Shown here piece by piece: positions 46,508 to 55,856 of a DNA stretch of 64,000 nucleotides. The first letter of the stretch is position 1. Each line of letters begins with the position of its first letter. The stretch comes from Thermovorax subterraneus. GTDB lineage: Bacteria > Bacillota > Thermosediminibacteria > Thermosediminibacterales > Thermosediminibacteraceae. Made by a program: the position numbers and the translations under genes. Location: the NCBI GenBank assembly GCA_021608145.1, contig JAKIHM010000001.1:124001-188000 (forward strand), given 5' to 3'. The notes beneath the pieces were generated by a model. It worked only from the letters and a program-made list of their open reading frames with translations, made no database searches and had not been told where the DNA came from.

Positions 46508-46536
46508 GTTGCTTTTATTATCGCGATGTGGTAATA
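46508..46536 (+). promoter_or_regulatory. Promoter of the PTS leader
   Basis: TTGCTT (46508-46513), a 17-base spacer and TAATAT (46531-46536), ahead of the antiterminator RNA target. Confidence 0.5.
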
Positions 46537-46586
46537 TATATACGGAAATGTTTTTGCAATTGCAAATAATACCAGGCTATGAAACC

Positions 46587-46618
46587 GGCGTGTTACCTGA
46601 AAAAAGCGGGCATTAGCC
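46587..46618 (+). promoter_or_regulatory. Ribonucleic antiterminator (RAT) for GlcT-type protein
   Basis: GGCGTGTTACCTG, an A-rich loop, then GCGGGCATTAGCC: an imperfect hairpin with the conserved bulges of BglG/GlcT targets (GTGTTAC on the left, GGCAT on the right). Its right end, AGCC (46615-46618), is also the start of the terminator stem, so the two structures exclude each other as in ptsG leaders of Bacillus. Confidence 0.75.
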
Positions 46619-46655
46619 GGGAAGGGAGTATATTTCCTTCCCGGCTTTTTGTTTT
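46615..46655 (+). terminator. Leader terminator of the PTS gene
   Basis: AGCCGGGAAGG (46615-46625) pairs perfectly with CCTTCCCGGCT (46636-46646), followed by TTTTTGTTTT. It lies 80 bases before the EIICB gene and overlaps the RAT, forming an attenuator. Confidence 0.9.
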
Positions 46656-46733
46656 GGCAAGGAGGTGGTGGACTGGGGGAACGATAAAAAAGAAGGAAAT
46701 ACTGTTTAAAATCTTTCAAAGGGGGTTGAGACT

Positions 46734-48107
46734 ATGAAAGATATTCTGGGCAGCCTGCAGAAACTTGGGAAAGCTCTTATGATGCCGATAGCGGTTATGC
46801 CTGCCGCGGCGCTTTTGTTGCGGCTTGGAGCTGAGGATGTGCTCAATATCCCGGTGGTAATGGCAGGCGGTGCGGCGATTTTTGACAACCTCCCGCTGAT
46901 ATTTGCCCTCGGAGTATCGATGGGCCTTGCCGGTGGTGCAGGAGCTGCCGCCCTTGCCGGAGGAGTAGGATATTATGTACTCATAAATGTTCTCAAGGCT
47001 ATAAACCAGGAGATAAACATGGGAGTTCTTGGTGGAATAATAACTGGTATAGTGGCGGCACAACTTTACAACAAATATAAGGACATAAAACTTCCGGACT
47101 TCCTCGGATTCTTCGGCGGAAGGCGCTTTGTTCCCATTGTGACTTCGGCTACTATGTTAATCCTCGGCATTATTTTGGGTTTTGTATGGCCGCCTATCCA
47201 GAAAGCCATTTACGCAGCAGGTGAATGGATAATCGGAGCCGGTGTACTTGGAGTATTCGTATTTGGAGTCTTAAATAGGCTATTGATACCCTTCGGCCTT
47301 CACCACGTCATAAACAGCCTTGTATGGTTTGTGTTTGGCGAGTACACTAATGCGGCAGGTAAGGTGGTAACGGGAGACCTACACAGGTTTTTTGCCGGGG
47401 ACCCGACCGCGGGTATCTTCATGACGGGATTTTTCCCAGTATTCCTCTTCGGGCTTCCAGCGGCGTGCCTTGCAATGCTGCACGAAGCTAAAGATTCGCA
47501 AAAGAAAGCCGTGAGTGGAGTTCTGTTGAGCGCGGCTCTGACTTCCTTCCTCACCGGGATTACGGAGCCGATAGAATTTTCCTTTATGTTCCTTGCACCT
47601 GTTTTGTATGCTATACATGCGATTTTGACTGGGATTTCCCTTGCTCTGACTTATGCCCTTGGCATAAGGCATGGGTTTGGGTTTTCTGCCGGGCTTATCG
47701 ACTATGTTTTGAATTACGGGCTTGCCACAAAACCGATACTTTTAATACCCATCGGCCTTGTCTACGGTGCCATCTATTATGCAATCTTCAGGTACATCAT
47801 AAGGAAATACGATTTGCCGACGCCGGGCAGAATTGAAGGCGAGGCCACCGAGACTAAGACTACGGCAAAGGCAAGCGAAAGGGCCGAGAGGATTCTGGAA
47901 GGCCTCGGCGGCAAGGCCAACATAAGGTCTCTCGACGCCTGCATCACCCGCTTGAGGCTTACGGTAGAAGATGAAAAGGCAGTTAATGAAGAGCTTTTGA
48001 AAAAAGCAGGAGCAACCGGCGTAATGAGGCTTGGCGGTGGGAACCTACAGGTTGTTGTGGGAACCGAAGCCGAATTGATAGCAGAAGAGATAAAGAAAAT
48101 GCTATAA
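46734..48107 (+). CDS. PTS EIICB, glucose / N-acetylglucosamine family
   Basis: A 457-residue permease with EIIC (residues 1-370, ten or so membrane segments) and EIIB (about 385-457). EIIC motifs: GITEPIEFSFMFLAP (substrate site), LIPFGLHHVINSLVW and HRFFAGDPTAGIFMTGFF, the latter nearer NagE, while PIEFSFMFLAPVLYAIHAIL and the C-terminal helix resemble PtsG. The EIIB phospho-Cys is in SLDACITRLRLTV. It imports and phosphorylates glucose or GlcNAc; the nag genes 8 kb away make GlcNAc reasonable, and the GlcT-type leader fits either. EIIA is a separate gene downstream. Confidence 0.93.
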   Translation: MKDILGSLQKLGKALMMPIAVMPAAALLLRLGAEDVLNIPVVMAGGAAIFDNLPLIFALGVSMGLAGGAGAAALAGGVGYYVLINVLKAINQEINMGVLGGIITGIVAAQLYNKYKDIKLPDFLGFFGGRRFVPIVTSATMLILGIILGFVWPPIQKAIYAAGEWIIGAGVLGVFVFGVLNRLLIPFGLHHVINSLVWFVFGEYTNAAGKVVTGDLHRFFAGDPTAGIFMTGFFPVFLFGLPAACLAMLHEAKDSQKKAVSGVLLSAALTSFLTGITEPIEFSFMFLAPVLYAIHAILTGISLALTYALGIRHGFGFSAGLIDYVLNYGLATKPILLIPIGLVYGAIYYAIFRYIIRKYDLPTPGRIEGEATETKTTAKASERAERILEGLGGKANIRSLDACITRLRLTVEDEKAVNEELLKKAGATGVMRLGGGNLQVVVGTEAELIAEEIKKML

Positions 48108-48124
48108 TCTAATCTAGAAAAAGG

Positions 48125-48149
48125 GCGCGGCGAGTAAAACTCGCCGCGC
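48125..48149. other. Strong intercistronic hairpin between EIICB and EIIA
   Basis: GCGCGGCGAG-TAAAA-CTCGCCGCGC is a perfect 10-bp stem. It is followed by AAAATTTAAAA rather than a T-run, so it is more likely an RNA-stability or processing element setting the ratio of the two PTS proteins than a terminator. Confidence 0.55.
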
Positions 48150-48176
48150 AAAATTTAAAACGAGGGGGACAAAAAG

Positions 48177-48683
48177 GTGCTTTTTAGCATTTTTGGCAGG
48201 AATAAACAGAGAGGCCTCATGGTAAAAATCGTGGCACCGATGAGCGGCAAGGTGGTGGAACTTGCTGAAGTTCCGGATAAAGTATTCTCCGCAAAAATGG
48301 TGGGCGACGGGATAGCCGTAGAGCCTTCCGAAGGCGTGGTGCTCTCGCCTTTTGATGGAGTGGTTAAGCAGGTCTTCCCGACGGGTCATGCTCTTGTGGT
48401 AGAATCTGAAGAAGGGCTTCCTCTCCTCATCCACATAGGAATAGAGACGGTCAACCTCAAAGGCGAAGGCTTTAAGGTTATCGTCTCAGAAGGGCAAGCC
48501 GTAAAGGTGGGGACTCCTCTTGTAGAATTTGAGATGGAACTGATAAAAGGCAAGGGCTTTCCGCTGATAAGTCCCCTTGTGATTCCGGAAATGGACCTGG
48601 TGGAAAAAATAAAGTCAAGTAACCTTAAAGAAGTAAAAAAAGGCCAGGATGTGCTAATTGAGGTTTTTCTAAAAAGAAACTAA
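48177..48683 (+). CDS. crr: PTS glucose-type EIIA component
   Basis: A 168-residue EIIA-Glc. The phospho-accepting His is in LPLLIHIGIETVNLKGEGF and the assisting His in TGHALVVESEEG; MVGDGIAVEPSEG and SPFDGVV are typical. It passes phosphate from HPr to EIIB and may serve other permeases. GTG start with GAGGGGG upstream. It lies 69 bases after the EIICB gene, separated by the stable hairpin. Confidence 0.95.
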   Translation: MLFSIFGRNKQRGLMVKIVAPMSGKVVELAEVPDKVFSAKMVGDGIAVEPSEGVVLSPFDGVVKQVFPTGHALVVESEEGLPLLIHIGIETVNLKGEGFKVIVSEGQAVKVGTPLVEFEMELIKGKGFPLISPLVIPEMDLVEKIKSSNLKEVKKGQDVLIEVFLKRN

Positions 48684-48706
48684 AAGAAAAACGCTATTTT
48701 CCCTAA

Positions 48707-48788
48707 TACCGCCTGCTGGGGAGGGATATTTAAAAGGCGGTAAAAAATGCCCCAGCCGTCTAAACTGCAGGGTATATAGCAGTTTAGA
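48707..48788 (+). ncRNA. Candidate cis-regulatory RNA: H-type pseudoknot plus hairpin
   Basis: TACCGCC (48707-48713) pairs with GGCGGTA (48736-48742); GCTGGGG (48715-48721) pairs with CCCCAGC (48750-48756). The two perfect 7-bp stems interlock as a pseudoknot with a one-base first loop and an A-rich third loop (48743-48749). A perfect 10-bp hairpin TCTAAACTGC/GCAGTTTAGA (48759-48768, 48779-48788) follows, 17 bases before the next ATG. I do not recognise it as a named riboswitch class. Confidence 0.55.
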
Positions 48789-48805
48789 TGAAAAGATGAG
48801 CATAA

Positions 48806-49753
48806 ATGAAAAGGATTTTCGAGTTGGGCTTTAACGATTTCATGACTATGAAAAAATCAGAAATAATAGACTGCATAAAGACGTCCGAAGGAAGGACGGT
48901 GATGGCCGAGACGGTCATCGCTGTGCCGCCGCTTATCTATGGCGTGAGCAACGTGGAACTTGCTGCTGCCTTCGGGGCAGACCTCATCACTTTGAACATG
49001 CTGGACCTTAAGATGCCTTTTGTGTACGGTATAGATGATGAAGGAATAGACTTTACCCTTGGAGTAGAAGGCTTAAACCGATTGATGAAAAGGCTCGAGG
49101 AGAAAAGAGATATTTCGGGGTATGCACGAAGGATTAAGGAGATCGTGGGAAGGTTTATCGGTGTGAATTTGGAGCCGGTGCCGGAAGACAAGAAATATCC
49201 AGGGGGCAGGGTGTTGAGCGAAGAAAATTTAGATAGGATAGTCGAAATGGAATTCGACTACGTGGTGATAACGGGAAATCCCAAGACCGGCGTGTCAAAA
49301 GAAGGCATCCTAAAAGGAATTGAAAAGGCCAGGAAGATATTAGGCGAAGACGTCTTGATAATGGCTGGCAAAATGCACGCTGCCGGTGGTGAAAACATTT
49401 ACGAACCGGAGTCATTGGCAGATTTTGCAAGGGCCGGAGCCGACGTTGTCCTTGTTCCGGCGCCGGGGACAGTTGTGGGTGTCGACTTAAAACTTGCAAA
49501 GCTTATGATAGATAAGATACACGGAGCCGGAGCTCTTGCCATGAGCACCATAGGCACCTCCCAGGAAGGGGCGACGGCAGGAGTTATAGAAAATATCGCC
49601 TTACTTTCAAAAATGGCAGGGGCCGACATCCAGCATATAGGTGATGCCGGATATTCCGGGGTAGCATTTCCGGAAAATATAATGGCCCTTTCCATAGCTA
49701 TAAGGGGCAAGAGGCATACTTTCAGGAGGATGGCGTATTCGATGAGAAAATAG
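48806..49753 (+). CDS. PTS-linked TIM-barrel-like protein of unknown function
   Basis: A 315-residue soluble protein. Alternating strands and helices with Gly/Asp-rich ends suggest a TIM barrel: TVIAVPPLIYGVSNVELAAA, FGADLITLNMLDL, FIGVNLEPVP, VVITGNPKTGVS, VLIMAGKMHAAGG, ADVVLVPAPGTVVGVD and near the end GADIQHIGDAGYSG, which looks like a phosphate-binding loop. I know related proteins only as unnamed families next to PTS genes; a role with sugar phosphates is inference. The ribosome-binding site is weak (AGATGAG), and the pseudoknot RNA lies in the leader. Confidence 0.7.
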   Translation: MKRIFELGFNDFMTMKKSEIIDCIKTSEGRTVMAETVIAVPPLIYGVSNVELAAAFGADLITLNMLDLKMPFVYGIDDEGIDFTLGVEGLNRLMKRLEEKRDISGYARRIKEIVGRFIGVNLEPVPEDKKYPGGRVLSEENLDRIVEMEFDYVVITGNPKTGVSKEGILKGIEKARKILGEDVLIMAGKMHAAGGENIYEPESLADFARAGADVVLVPAPGTVVGVDLKLAKLMIDKIHGAGALAMSTIGTSQEGATAGVIENIALLSKMAGADIQHIGDAGYSGVAFPENIMALSIAIRGKRHTFRRMAYSMRK

Positions 49754-49802
49754 CGTTTTTGCTTTATGAATCTAGCTCAAAATGATATAATAGTCAAAAA
49801 AG

Positions 49803-49826
49803 AGCGGCAACCAGGTTTGCCGCTTT
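49803..49826. terminator. Hairpin between the PTS-linked gene and the cyclo-ligase gene
   Basis: AGCGGCAA (49803-49810) pairs with TTGCCGCT (49817-49824), with A6 before and TTTAAATTT after. The T-run is short, so termination strength is uncertain. Confidence 0.45.
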
Positions 49827-49854
49827 AAATTTCCTTTGCAATGAGGTGGTATTA

Positions 49855-50433
49855 ATGGCGGATGAAAAGGAGCTGAAGAAAAGGTTGAGGTGCGATTATC
49901 TGGAAAAAAGGTCAAGGCTCTCGGAAGAAGAGGTCAGGGAAAAGAGCGCAAAGATAATGTCCAGCCTTTTCGAGTTGGAGGACTTCAAAAAAGCCGGCCT
50001 TGTCATGTTTTATGTGGACTGCAGAAACGAAGTGATAACAAAGGATGCTATTGAAAAGGCCCTTTCAATGGGGAAAAGGGTGGCCGTGCCAAAGACGGTG
50101 AAAGGCGAGGGGCTGTTGGCGATAGAGATAAAAAGCCTCGGTGAACTTTCCTGTGGAGTTTTTGGCATTCTAGAGCCTGAAAATGACGAAAACCGAATAG
50201 ACCCCGGCGAAATAGACCTGGTGGTGGTTCCGGGTATCGCCTTCGACAGGAGGGGTTACCGGCTTGGGTACGGGGCTGGCTACTATGACCGGTTTTTGCC
50301 AAAACTCCGGGAAGGAGTTAAAAAGATAGCGGTAGCTTTTGAAATGCAGCTTGTAGATTTATTGCCGGCAGAGGACCACGATGTCAGAATGGATGCTCTA
50401 TTGACGGAAAAACGGCTGTATACGTTTACATGA
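49855..50433 (+). CDS. 5-formyltetrahydrofolate cyclo-ligase
   Basis: A 192-residue enzyme that returns 5-formyl-THF to the folate pool as methenyl-THF using ATP. Signatures: YLEKRSRLSEEEVREKS near the N-terminus, VPKTVKGEGLLAIEI and the C-terminal VPGIAFDRRGYRLGYGAGYYDRFL (shown in part), which holds the ATP-binding GYGxGYYDRF. ATG 49855 follows GAGGTGG. Confidence 0.93.
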   Translation: MADEKELKKRLRCDYLEKRSRLSEEEVREKSAKIMSSLFELEDFKKAGLVMFYVDCRNEVITKDAIEKALSMGKRVAVPKTVKGEGLLAIEIKSLGELSCGVFGILEPENDENRIDPGEIDLVVVPGIAFDRRGYRLGYGAGYYDRFLPKLREGVKKIAVAFEMQLVDLLPAEDHDVRMDALLTEKRLYTFT

Positions 50434-50541
50434 GGATAATACGAACATTATATAAAAACAGGATAGAAAAAATCCGTGAACTATGTAATAATATTAAGAG
50501 AGTAGGATAAAAAGAACGCATTTAGAGAAGGAGGAGTGGTG

Positions 50542-52080
50542 TTGCCTATAAGAGATAGGGAAACGGTTGTGATTTTGGATTTCGGTGGCCAGTACAGCCA
50601 GCTCATAGCCCGCAGGGTGAGGGAAGCTCACATATATTCCGAGATACTGCCCTACGATACTCCGTTAGAAAGGATACTAGATAAAAAACCAAAAGCCATA
50701 ATCCTTTCCGGTGGCCCGGCCAGCGTATACTCAAAAGACGCACCGCGCTGCGACAAAAGGCTTTTTGAGCTGGGTATTCCGGTCCTTGGAATTTGTTACG
50801 GGATGCAGCTTATGTGTTACCTGCTGGGAGGCAGGGTGGAAGCGGCGAAGGCAGGAGAATACGGCAGGGCGGAACTTTCAGTGGTAGAAGAAGGCGGCCT
50901 TTTTGATGGCCTCGAAAAGAAGATTCAGGTATGGATGAGCCATGGAGACTCCATTGTCGAGCTTCCCGAAGGGTTTAAAACGCTTGCTTTTACTCAAGTT
51001 ACACCGCACGCAGCAATGAGCAATGGGAAAAATTTGTTCGGCGTTCAGTTTCACCCGGAGGTGGCTCATACCCCAGACGGCAAAAAAATCCTTTCGAATT
51101 TCCTATATAAAATAGCCGGATGTAGCGGCTCCTGGACGGCAGAAGCTTTCGTGGAAGAACAGATAGAGTTGATAAGGGAAAAAGTAGGGGATAAGAGGGC
51201 GCTCTGCGCCTTGAGCGGCGGGGTCGATTCTTCAGTCGCGGCAGTTATCGCCCACAGGGCTATCGGCGACAACCTCACCTGCATTTTCGTAGACCACGGC
51301 CTCTTAAGAAAGGGAGAGAGAGAACAGGTAGAAGGGACCTTCAGGGAAAAGTTTCAGATGAACCTCATCGTCGTGAATGCTAAAGAGAGATTTTTGAAAA
51401 AGCTCGAAGGCGTTAAGGACCCCGAAAAGAAGAGGAAAATAATAGGCGAAGAATTCATAAGAGTTTTTGAGGATGAAGCTAGGAAGTTAGGCAAAATTGA
51501 CTTTTTAGTGCAGGGGACTCTATACCCTGACGTAATAGAAAGTGGAACTAAGACAGCTGCAGTGATAAAAAGCCACCACAACGTAGGAGGCCTTCCTGAA
51601 AATCTCGATTTTGAACTCATCGAGCCCTTGAGAGACCTTTTCAAAGATGAGGTAAGGGAAGTGGGCCTGAAGCTGGGCCTTCCCGAGGAAATAGTATTTC
51701 GCCACCCCTTCCCGGGGCCGGGCCTTGCGGTGAGAATATTGGGAGAGATAACGAGCGAGAAATTGCACATAGTTCGGGAGGCTGATGCCATAGTTACAGA
51801 AGAGATAAAAAAAGCCGGGCTTTATAGGGATATATGGCAGGCCTTTGCTGTGCTGACCGATGTGAAAAGCGTAGGTGTGATGGGAGATGGTAGGACTTAC
51901 GCCTATACTGTAGCGGTCCGGGCCGTGACGAGCGAAGACGGCATGACCGCCGACTGGGCAAGAATTCCTTACGATGTGCTGGACAAAATTGCAAGGAGGA
52001 TAACAGGCGAAGTTCCAGGAGTAAACAGGGTGGTTTTTGATATAACCTCGAAACCGCCTGCTACTATAGAATGGGAATAA
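50542..52080 (+). CDS. guaA: GMP synthase (glutamine-hydrolysing)
   Basis: A 512-residue enzyme converting XMP to GMP. The class I glutamine amidotransferase domain (1-190) has the nucleophile in [10 protein letters not shown] and the His/Glu in [11 protein letters not shown]; the ATP pyrophosphatase domain has the P-loop [12 protein letters not shown]; the C-terminal dimerisation domain ends in [16 protein letters not shown] is seven bases before TTG 50542; GTG 50536 and 50539 are less well placed. The 100-base leader shows no purine riboswitch. Confidence 0.96.
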   Translation: MPIRDRETVVILDFGGQYSQLIARRVREAHIYSEILPYDTPLERILDKKPKAIILSGGPASVYSKDAPRCDKRLFELGIPVLGICYGMQLMCYLLGGRVEAAKAGEYGRAELSVVEEGGLFDGLEKKIQVWMSHGDSIVELPEGFKTLAFTQVTPHAAMSNGKNLFGVQFHPEVAHTPDGKKILSNFLYKIAGCSGSWTAEAFVEEQIELIREKVGDKRALCALSGGVDSSVAAVIAHRAIGDNLTCIFVDHGLLRKGEREQVEGTFREKFQMNLIVVNAKERFLKKLEGVKDPEKKRKIIGEEFIRVFEDEARKLGKIDFLVQGTLYPDVIESGTKTAAVIKSHHNVGGLPENLDFELIEPLRDLFKDEVREVGLKLGLPEEIVFRHPFPGPGLAVRILGEITSEKLHIVREADAIVTEEIKKAGLYRDIWQAFAVLTDVKSVGVMGDGRTYAYTVAVRAVTSEDGMTADWARIPYDVLDKIARRITGEVPGVNRVVFDITSKPPATIEWE

Positions 52081-52082
52081 AA

Positions 52083-52121
52083 TTTACACAAGATTAACAA
52101 ATCATTAATTTTATATTAACG
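52083..52121 (+). promoter_or_regulatory. Pho box (PhoP/PhoB binding site) of the pst operon
   Basis: TTTACA, TTAACA, TTAATT and TTAACG at 52083, 52094, 52105 and 52116: four hexamers in an exact 11-bp period, the direct-repeat pattern bound by PhoP/PhoB. TATACT (52131-52136) is a suitable -10. This predicts induction of pstSCAB by phosphate limitation. Confidence 0.8.
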
Positions 52122-52169
52122 CAGGGGTTGTATACTGGTAGTGAAAATAATTTTGAGAGGAGAGGTAAT

Positions 52170-53105
52170 GTGACGTTTAAAAAAATTAGACCCCTGCTTT
52201 TATTGTTCCTCTCAGCATTATTAGTGCTCACTGCCTGCGGTGGCAAAAATGAGGAAGGTAAAGGGAATTCGACTTTGAGCGGAAACATCGAAATCGACGG
52301 CTCTAGCACTGTGTACCCTATTACTGAAGCGGTAGCGGAAGAGTTCATGAAACTTTATCCGGAAGTGAACGTTACGGTAGGAGTATCCGGCACAGGGGGA
52401 GGATTTAAGCGGTTTGTGGTTGGAGAAATAGACATAAGTGACGCTTCTCGTCCTATAAAAGAAGAAGAAATCGAAAAGGCAAAGCAAAACGGCATTGAAT
52501 TCATAGAACTTCCAGTGGCCTACGATGGCATTACGGTAGTTGTCAATAAGGAAAACGACTGGGTCGACAGCTTGACGATTGAAGAATTGAAAAAGATATG
52601 GTCGCCTGACAGCAAAGTCACAAAATGGAGCGACATAAGGCCAGGATGGCCTGAGCAGAGGATTAACCTCTACGGGCCGGGAACCGATTCTGGGACATTC
52701 GAATACTTCACCGAGGCAGTCAACGGCAAGGCCAGGGAGAGCCGCTTCGATTACACTGCCAGTGAAGACGACAATGTTTTGGTCCAGGGAGTGAGCCAGG
52801 ACAAGTACGCCCTAGGATACTTTGGGTTTGCGTACTACTTGGAAAACAAGGATAGATTAAAAGCGGTGAAGATTGATAGCGGCACAGGACCTGTGGAGCC
52901 AACCATGGAGACAATAAGGGAAGGCACTTATAAGCCCCTGTCGCGACCGATATTCATCTACGTGAGCAAAAAATCTTTAGAACGCCCTGAAGTGAAAGAA
53001 TTTGTCAAATTTTACATGGAAAATGCCGGGAAACTCGCAAGCGAAGTAGGGTACGTCCCTATGGCCGAAAATGTGTACGAGGATAATCTTGCAAAGCTCA
53101 AGTAA
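52170..53105 (+). CDS. pstS: Phosphate ABC transporter substrate-binding lipoprotein PstS
   Basis: A 311-residue lipoprotein. The signal is a basic start (FKKIRP) and a hydrophobic run ending in the lipobox LTAC. The phosphate site is seen in [31 protein letters not shown] and [15 protein letters not shown] 52170 follows AGAGGAGAGG; a longer frame from 52128 is unlikely because it precedes the signal peptide. Confidence 0.96.
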   Translation: MTFKKIRPLLLLFLSALLVLTACGGKNEEGKGNSTLSGNIEIDGSSTVYPITEAVAEEFMKLYPEVNVTVGVSGTGGGFKRFVVGEIDISDASRPIKEEEIEKAKQNGIEFIELPVAYDGITVVVNKENDWVDSLTIEELKKIWSPDSKVTKWSDIRPGWPEQRINLYGPGTDSGTFEYFTEAVNGKARESRFDYTASEDDNVLVQGVSQDKYALGYFGFAYYLENKDRLKAVKIDSGTGPVEPTMETIREGTYKPLSRPIFIYVSKKSLERPEVKEFVKFYMENAGKLASEVGYVPMAENVYEDNLAKLK

Positions 53106-53131
53106 ACCAGCTGCCCCTTCTTTTAGATTAA

Positions 53132-53168
53132 GACGGCCAGGGCAAAACCTGAGCCGTCGGATTTTTTG
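53132..53168 (+). terminator. Intra-operon terminator/attenuator between pstS and pstC
   Basis: GACGGC-CAGG-GCAAAA-CCTG-A-GCCGTC followed by GGATTTTTT. Partial termination here would give more PstS than the membrane subunits, as is common for binding-protein-dependent transporters. Confidence 0.75.
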
Positions 53169-53236
53169 CCGTTTAAATCTTTAAATTTTTGTAAAATATT
53201 CATTAAGCAAAAATTAATTTTTGGAGGAAAATTATA

Positions 53237-54103
53237 ATGAGGGAAAAGTTTATCCAGATTTTGCTGGCATCGGCTGCATCGGCGTCAGTGATAATAATGA
53301 TTGGCATAGTATTTTCCCTTCTCGGCGAGACCGCAGGATTTTTCAAAGAAGTGACGATAAAAGAGTTTTTGACAGAGACAAGGTGGACTCCCCTTTTTAC
53401 CCCGGCGCATTACGGCATTTTGCCGCTTGTCTGTGGGACGGCTCTGGTGACGTTGATAGCGGTGATGGTAGCGGCGCCGGTAGGGCTTGCCAGTGCTTTG
53501 TACCTCAGCGAATACGCCCCGGATTCTTTAAGGCGGGTGGTTAAACCGGTTTTAGAAATACTTGCCGGGATACCCAGCATAGTTTACGGCTACTTTGCCC
53601 TCACTTTCGTCACGCCCATTATAAGATCCGTATTTCCGGAGGCCAACGTTTTTAACGCATTAAGCGCAGGCATAGTAATGGGTATAATGCTGATTCCCAT
53701 GGTCTCGTCTCTCAGCGAAGATGCCATGATGTCGGTGCCTAACTCATTGAGAGAAGCGGCCTATGCTCTAGGTGCGACAAAACTTGAAGTTTCCTGCAAG
53801 GTAGTCCTGCCCGCTGCAACTTCTGGGATAGTCGCCTCATTTATTCTTGCCATATCGAGGGCCATAGGCGAGACGATGATAGTGGCCCTTGCTGCTGGAA
53901 GCACCCCGAAGCTTACCTTTAACCCTCTAGAGAGCATTCAGACGATGACGGCTTTCATCGTGCAGGTTTTGTTGGGCGATGCGCCTTTTGGCTCGATTGA
54001 ATATAAAAGTGTCTATGCGGTTGCAAGCGTGCTCTTTGCGATGACGTTGTCTCTCAATATTGTGGGCACCTTAATAGTCCGCCGCTACAGGGAGGTATAT
54101 TGA
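53237..54103 (+). CDS. pstC: Phosphate ABC transporter permease PstC
   Basis: A 288-residue permease with six membrane segments. The EAA-type loop that contacts PstB is [22 protein letters not shown], and [19 protein letters not shown] is typical of PstC. ATG 53237 has TTGGAGG upstream. Confidence 0.95.
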   Translation: MREKFIQILLASAASASVIIMIGIVFSLLGETAGFFKEVTIKEFLTETRWTPLFTPAHYGILPLVCGTALVTLIAVMVAAPVGLASALYLSEYAPDSLRRVVKPVLEILAGIPSIVYGYFALTFVTPIIRSVFPEANVFNALSAGIVMGIMLIPMVSSLSEDAMMSVPNSLREAAYALGATKLEVSCKVVLPAATSGIVASFILAISRAIGETMIVALAAGSTPKLTFNPLESIQTMTAFIVQVLLGDAPFGSIEYKSVYAVASVLFAMTLSLNIVGTLIVRRYREVY

Positions 54104-54987
54104 TGTCGGCGCAGGAAGTTAAATTCCGTCCCCACCTCGAGAGGCGAAAATGTATCGACGCGGCGTTAAAATTCGTATTTGCAGGCTCTGCATTTTTTGG
54201 CGTTACGGTGCTTTTCGTTCTTCTTTTTAGAATAATTTCGGACAGCTTGGGCTGGCTGGATTTACAGTTCCTCACTTCCTTTCCATCCCGCTTCCCCGAA
54301 AAGGCGGGAATCTTTCCGGCTTTATTGGGCACGATATACGTAATTCTAATAACTGCTGCTTTCTCTATCCCTATAGGAATTGCCGCTGCGATATTTCTGG
54401 AAGAATATGCAAAAAAGAGCAAATTGGTCTCTTTTATCCAGCTTAATATCTACAATCTGGCAGGAGTCCCGTCGATAGTTTACGGTATACTGGGCCTTAC
54501 GGTGTTCGTCCGGTGGATGCAGCTCGGGAGGAGCCTTTTGGCTGGCGGGCTGACCATGGGCATTTTGGTGCTTCCGGTTGTCATAGTATCGGCACAGGAG
54601 GCCATCCGCGCTGTGCCGGATTCATGGAGGGAAGCAGCTTATGCGCTGGGAGCGACTAAATGGCAGACCGTGCGCTATGTAGTGCTGCCCTCGGCACTTC
54701 CGGGAATAATGACCGGCGTAATTCTCGCCCTGTCGAGGGCAATAGGCGAAACGGCACCTCTTATCCCGATTGGGGCGCTGACTTTTATAAGGACCTTGCC
54801 GAAAAGTCCCTTTGATTCGTTCACCGTGCTCCCTATCCAGATTTACAACTGGACGTCGAGGCCCCAGGAAGACTTCAGGGCTATAGCTGCGGCTGCCATA
54901 GTAGTACTGCTGTTTGTCTTACTTTCGATGAATTTCATTGCCATAATGATTAGAAATAAGTACCAACGAAGGATAAAGGAAGTGTGA
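54103..54987 (+). CDS. pstA: Phosphate ABC transporter permease PstA
   Basis: A 294-residue permease with six membrane segments and the EAA loop [37 protein letters not shown] and [16 protein letters not shown] are typical of PstA. ATG 54103 lies eight bases after GGGAGG and overlaps the pstC stop by one base. Confidence 0.95.
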   Translation: MSAQEVKFRPHLERRKCIDAALKFVFAGSAFFGVTVLFVLLFRIISDSLGWLDLQFLTSFPSRFPEKAGIFPALLGTIYVILITAAFSIPIGIAAAIFLEEYAKKSKLVSFIQLNIYNLAGVPSIVYGILGLTVFVRWMQLGRSLLAGGLTMGILVLPVVIVSAQEAIRAVPDSWREAAYALGATKWQTVRYVVLPSALPGIMTGVILALSRAIGETAPLIPIGALTFIRTLPKSPFDSFTVLPIQIYNWTSRPQEDFRAIAAAAIVVLLFVLLSMNFIAIMIRNKYQRRIKEV

Positions 54988-54989
54988 TG

Positions 54990-55739
54990 ATGGAAAGAGC
55001 ATTGTCAATCCGAAATCTCAAAGTCAGCTATAAAGACAGGGAAGTTTTAAAAGGCATAGACCTTGACATTTATAAAAATAAAATTACTGCCATTATAGGG
55101 CCTTCGGGTTGTGGGAAAAGCACCTTGCTGAGATGCATGAACAGGATGATAGACATCGTGGAGGGAGCTAAAGTCAGCGGCGAGGTCTTTTTCGGCGGCG
55201 AAAATATTTATGCGCCGGGTGTGGATCCCGTAAAGATACGCTTCAAAATAGGCATGGTATTTCAAAAACCCAACCCATTTCCCAAAAGCATTTTCGAAAA
55301 CGTTGCCTTCGGGCTAAAGATAAACGGATATACGGGAGATATCCCGCAGATGGTTGAAAAGTCACTCCGCTGGGCAGGACTTTGGGAAGAAGTCAAGGAC
55401 AGGCTGAAAGATGACGCCTACGTCCTGTCCGGCGGCCAGCAACAGAGGCTGTGCATAGCAAGGGCCTTGGCCTTGGAACCCGAAGTGCTTCTTTTGGATG
55501 AACCCTGTTCGGCCCTCGACCCTGTTTCGACGCTCAGGATAGAAGAACTGCTATTAAATTTAAAAGAAAGGCTCACTATCGTAATCGTCACCCATAACAT
55601 CCAGCAGGCAGCGAGGATTGCCGATTATACCGCATTTTTGCTCGACGGAAATCTAGTGGAGTTCGGCGAGACCAGCAGTATGTTTACGGTCCCGAAAGAT
55701 AAGAGGACGGAAGATTTTATAACAGGCCGGTTCGGATAA
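54990..55739 (+). CDS. pstB: Phosphate ABC transporter ATPase PstB
   Basis: A 249-residue ATPase. Walker [18 protein letters not shown] is characteristic of PstB, Q-loop [15 protein letters not shown], signature [16 protein letters not shown], Walker [13 protein letters not shown], switch His in VTHNIQQA. Start may be GTG 54984, ATG 54987 or ATG 54990. No phoU gene follows. Confidence 0.96.
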   Translation: MERALSIRNLKVSYKDREVLKGIDLDIYKNKITAIIGPSGCGKSTLLRCMNRMIDIVEGAKVSGEVFFGGENIYAPGVDPVKIRFKIGMVFQKPNPFPKSIFENVAFGLKINGYTGDIPQMVEKSLRWAGLWEEVKDRLKDDAYVLSGGQQQRLCIARALALEPEVLLLDEPCSALDPVSTLRIEELLLNLKERLTIVIVTHNIQQAARIADYTAFLLDGNLVEFGETSSMFTVPKDKRTEDFITGRFG

Positions 55740-55754
55740 AAGGCCTGTTTTTTT
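55721..55754 (+). terminator. Terminator of the pst operon
   Basis: AACAGGCC (55721-55728) pairs with GGCCTGTT (55742-55749) and is followed by T to 55754. The left arm lies within the last codons of pstB. Confidence 0.85.
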
Positions 55755-55856
55755 ATACATAAATGTTGTGCAAATAAGTTTAATTATGCTATAATAATTA
55801 TGCGCAATGCGGCCAATGTGATATATTAATTAAATTGTTGGGGGGTCTAATGGCAA

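Noticed and set aside
50434-50541. Purine riboswitch before guaA
   Set aside because: The leader is short and AT-rich and lacks the conserved three-way junction elements.
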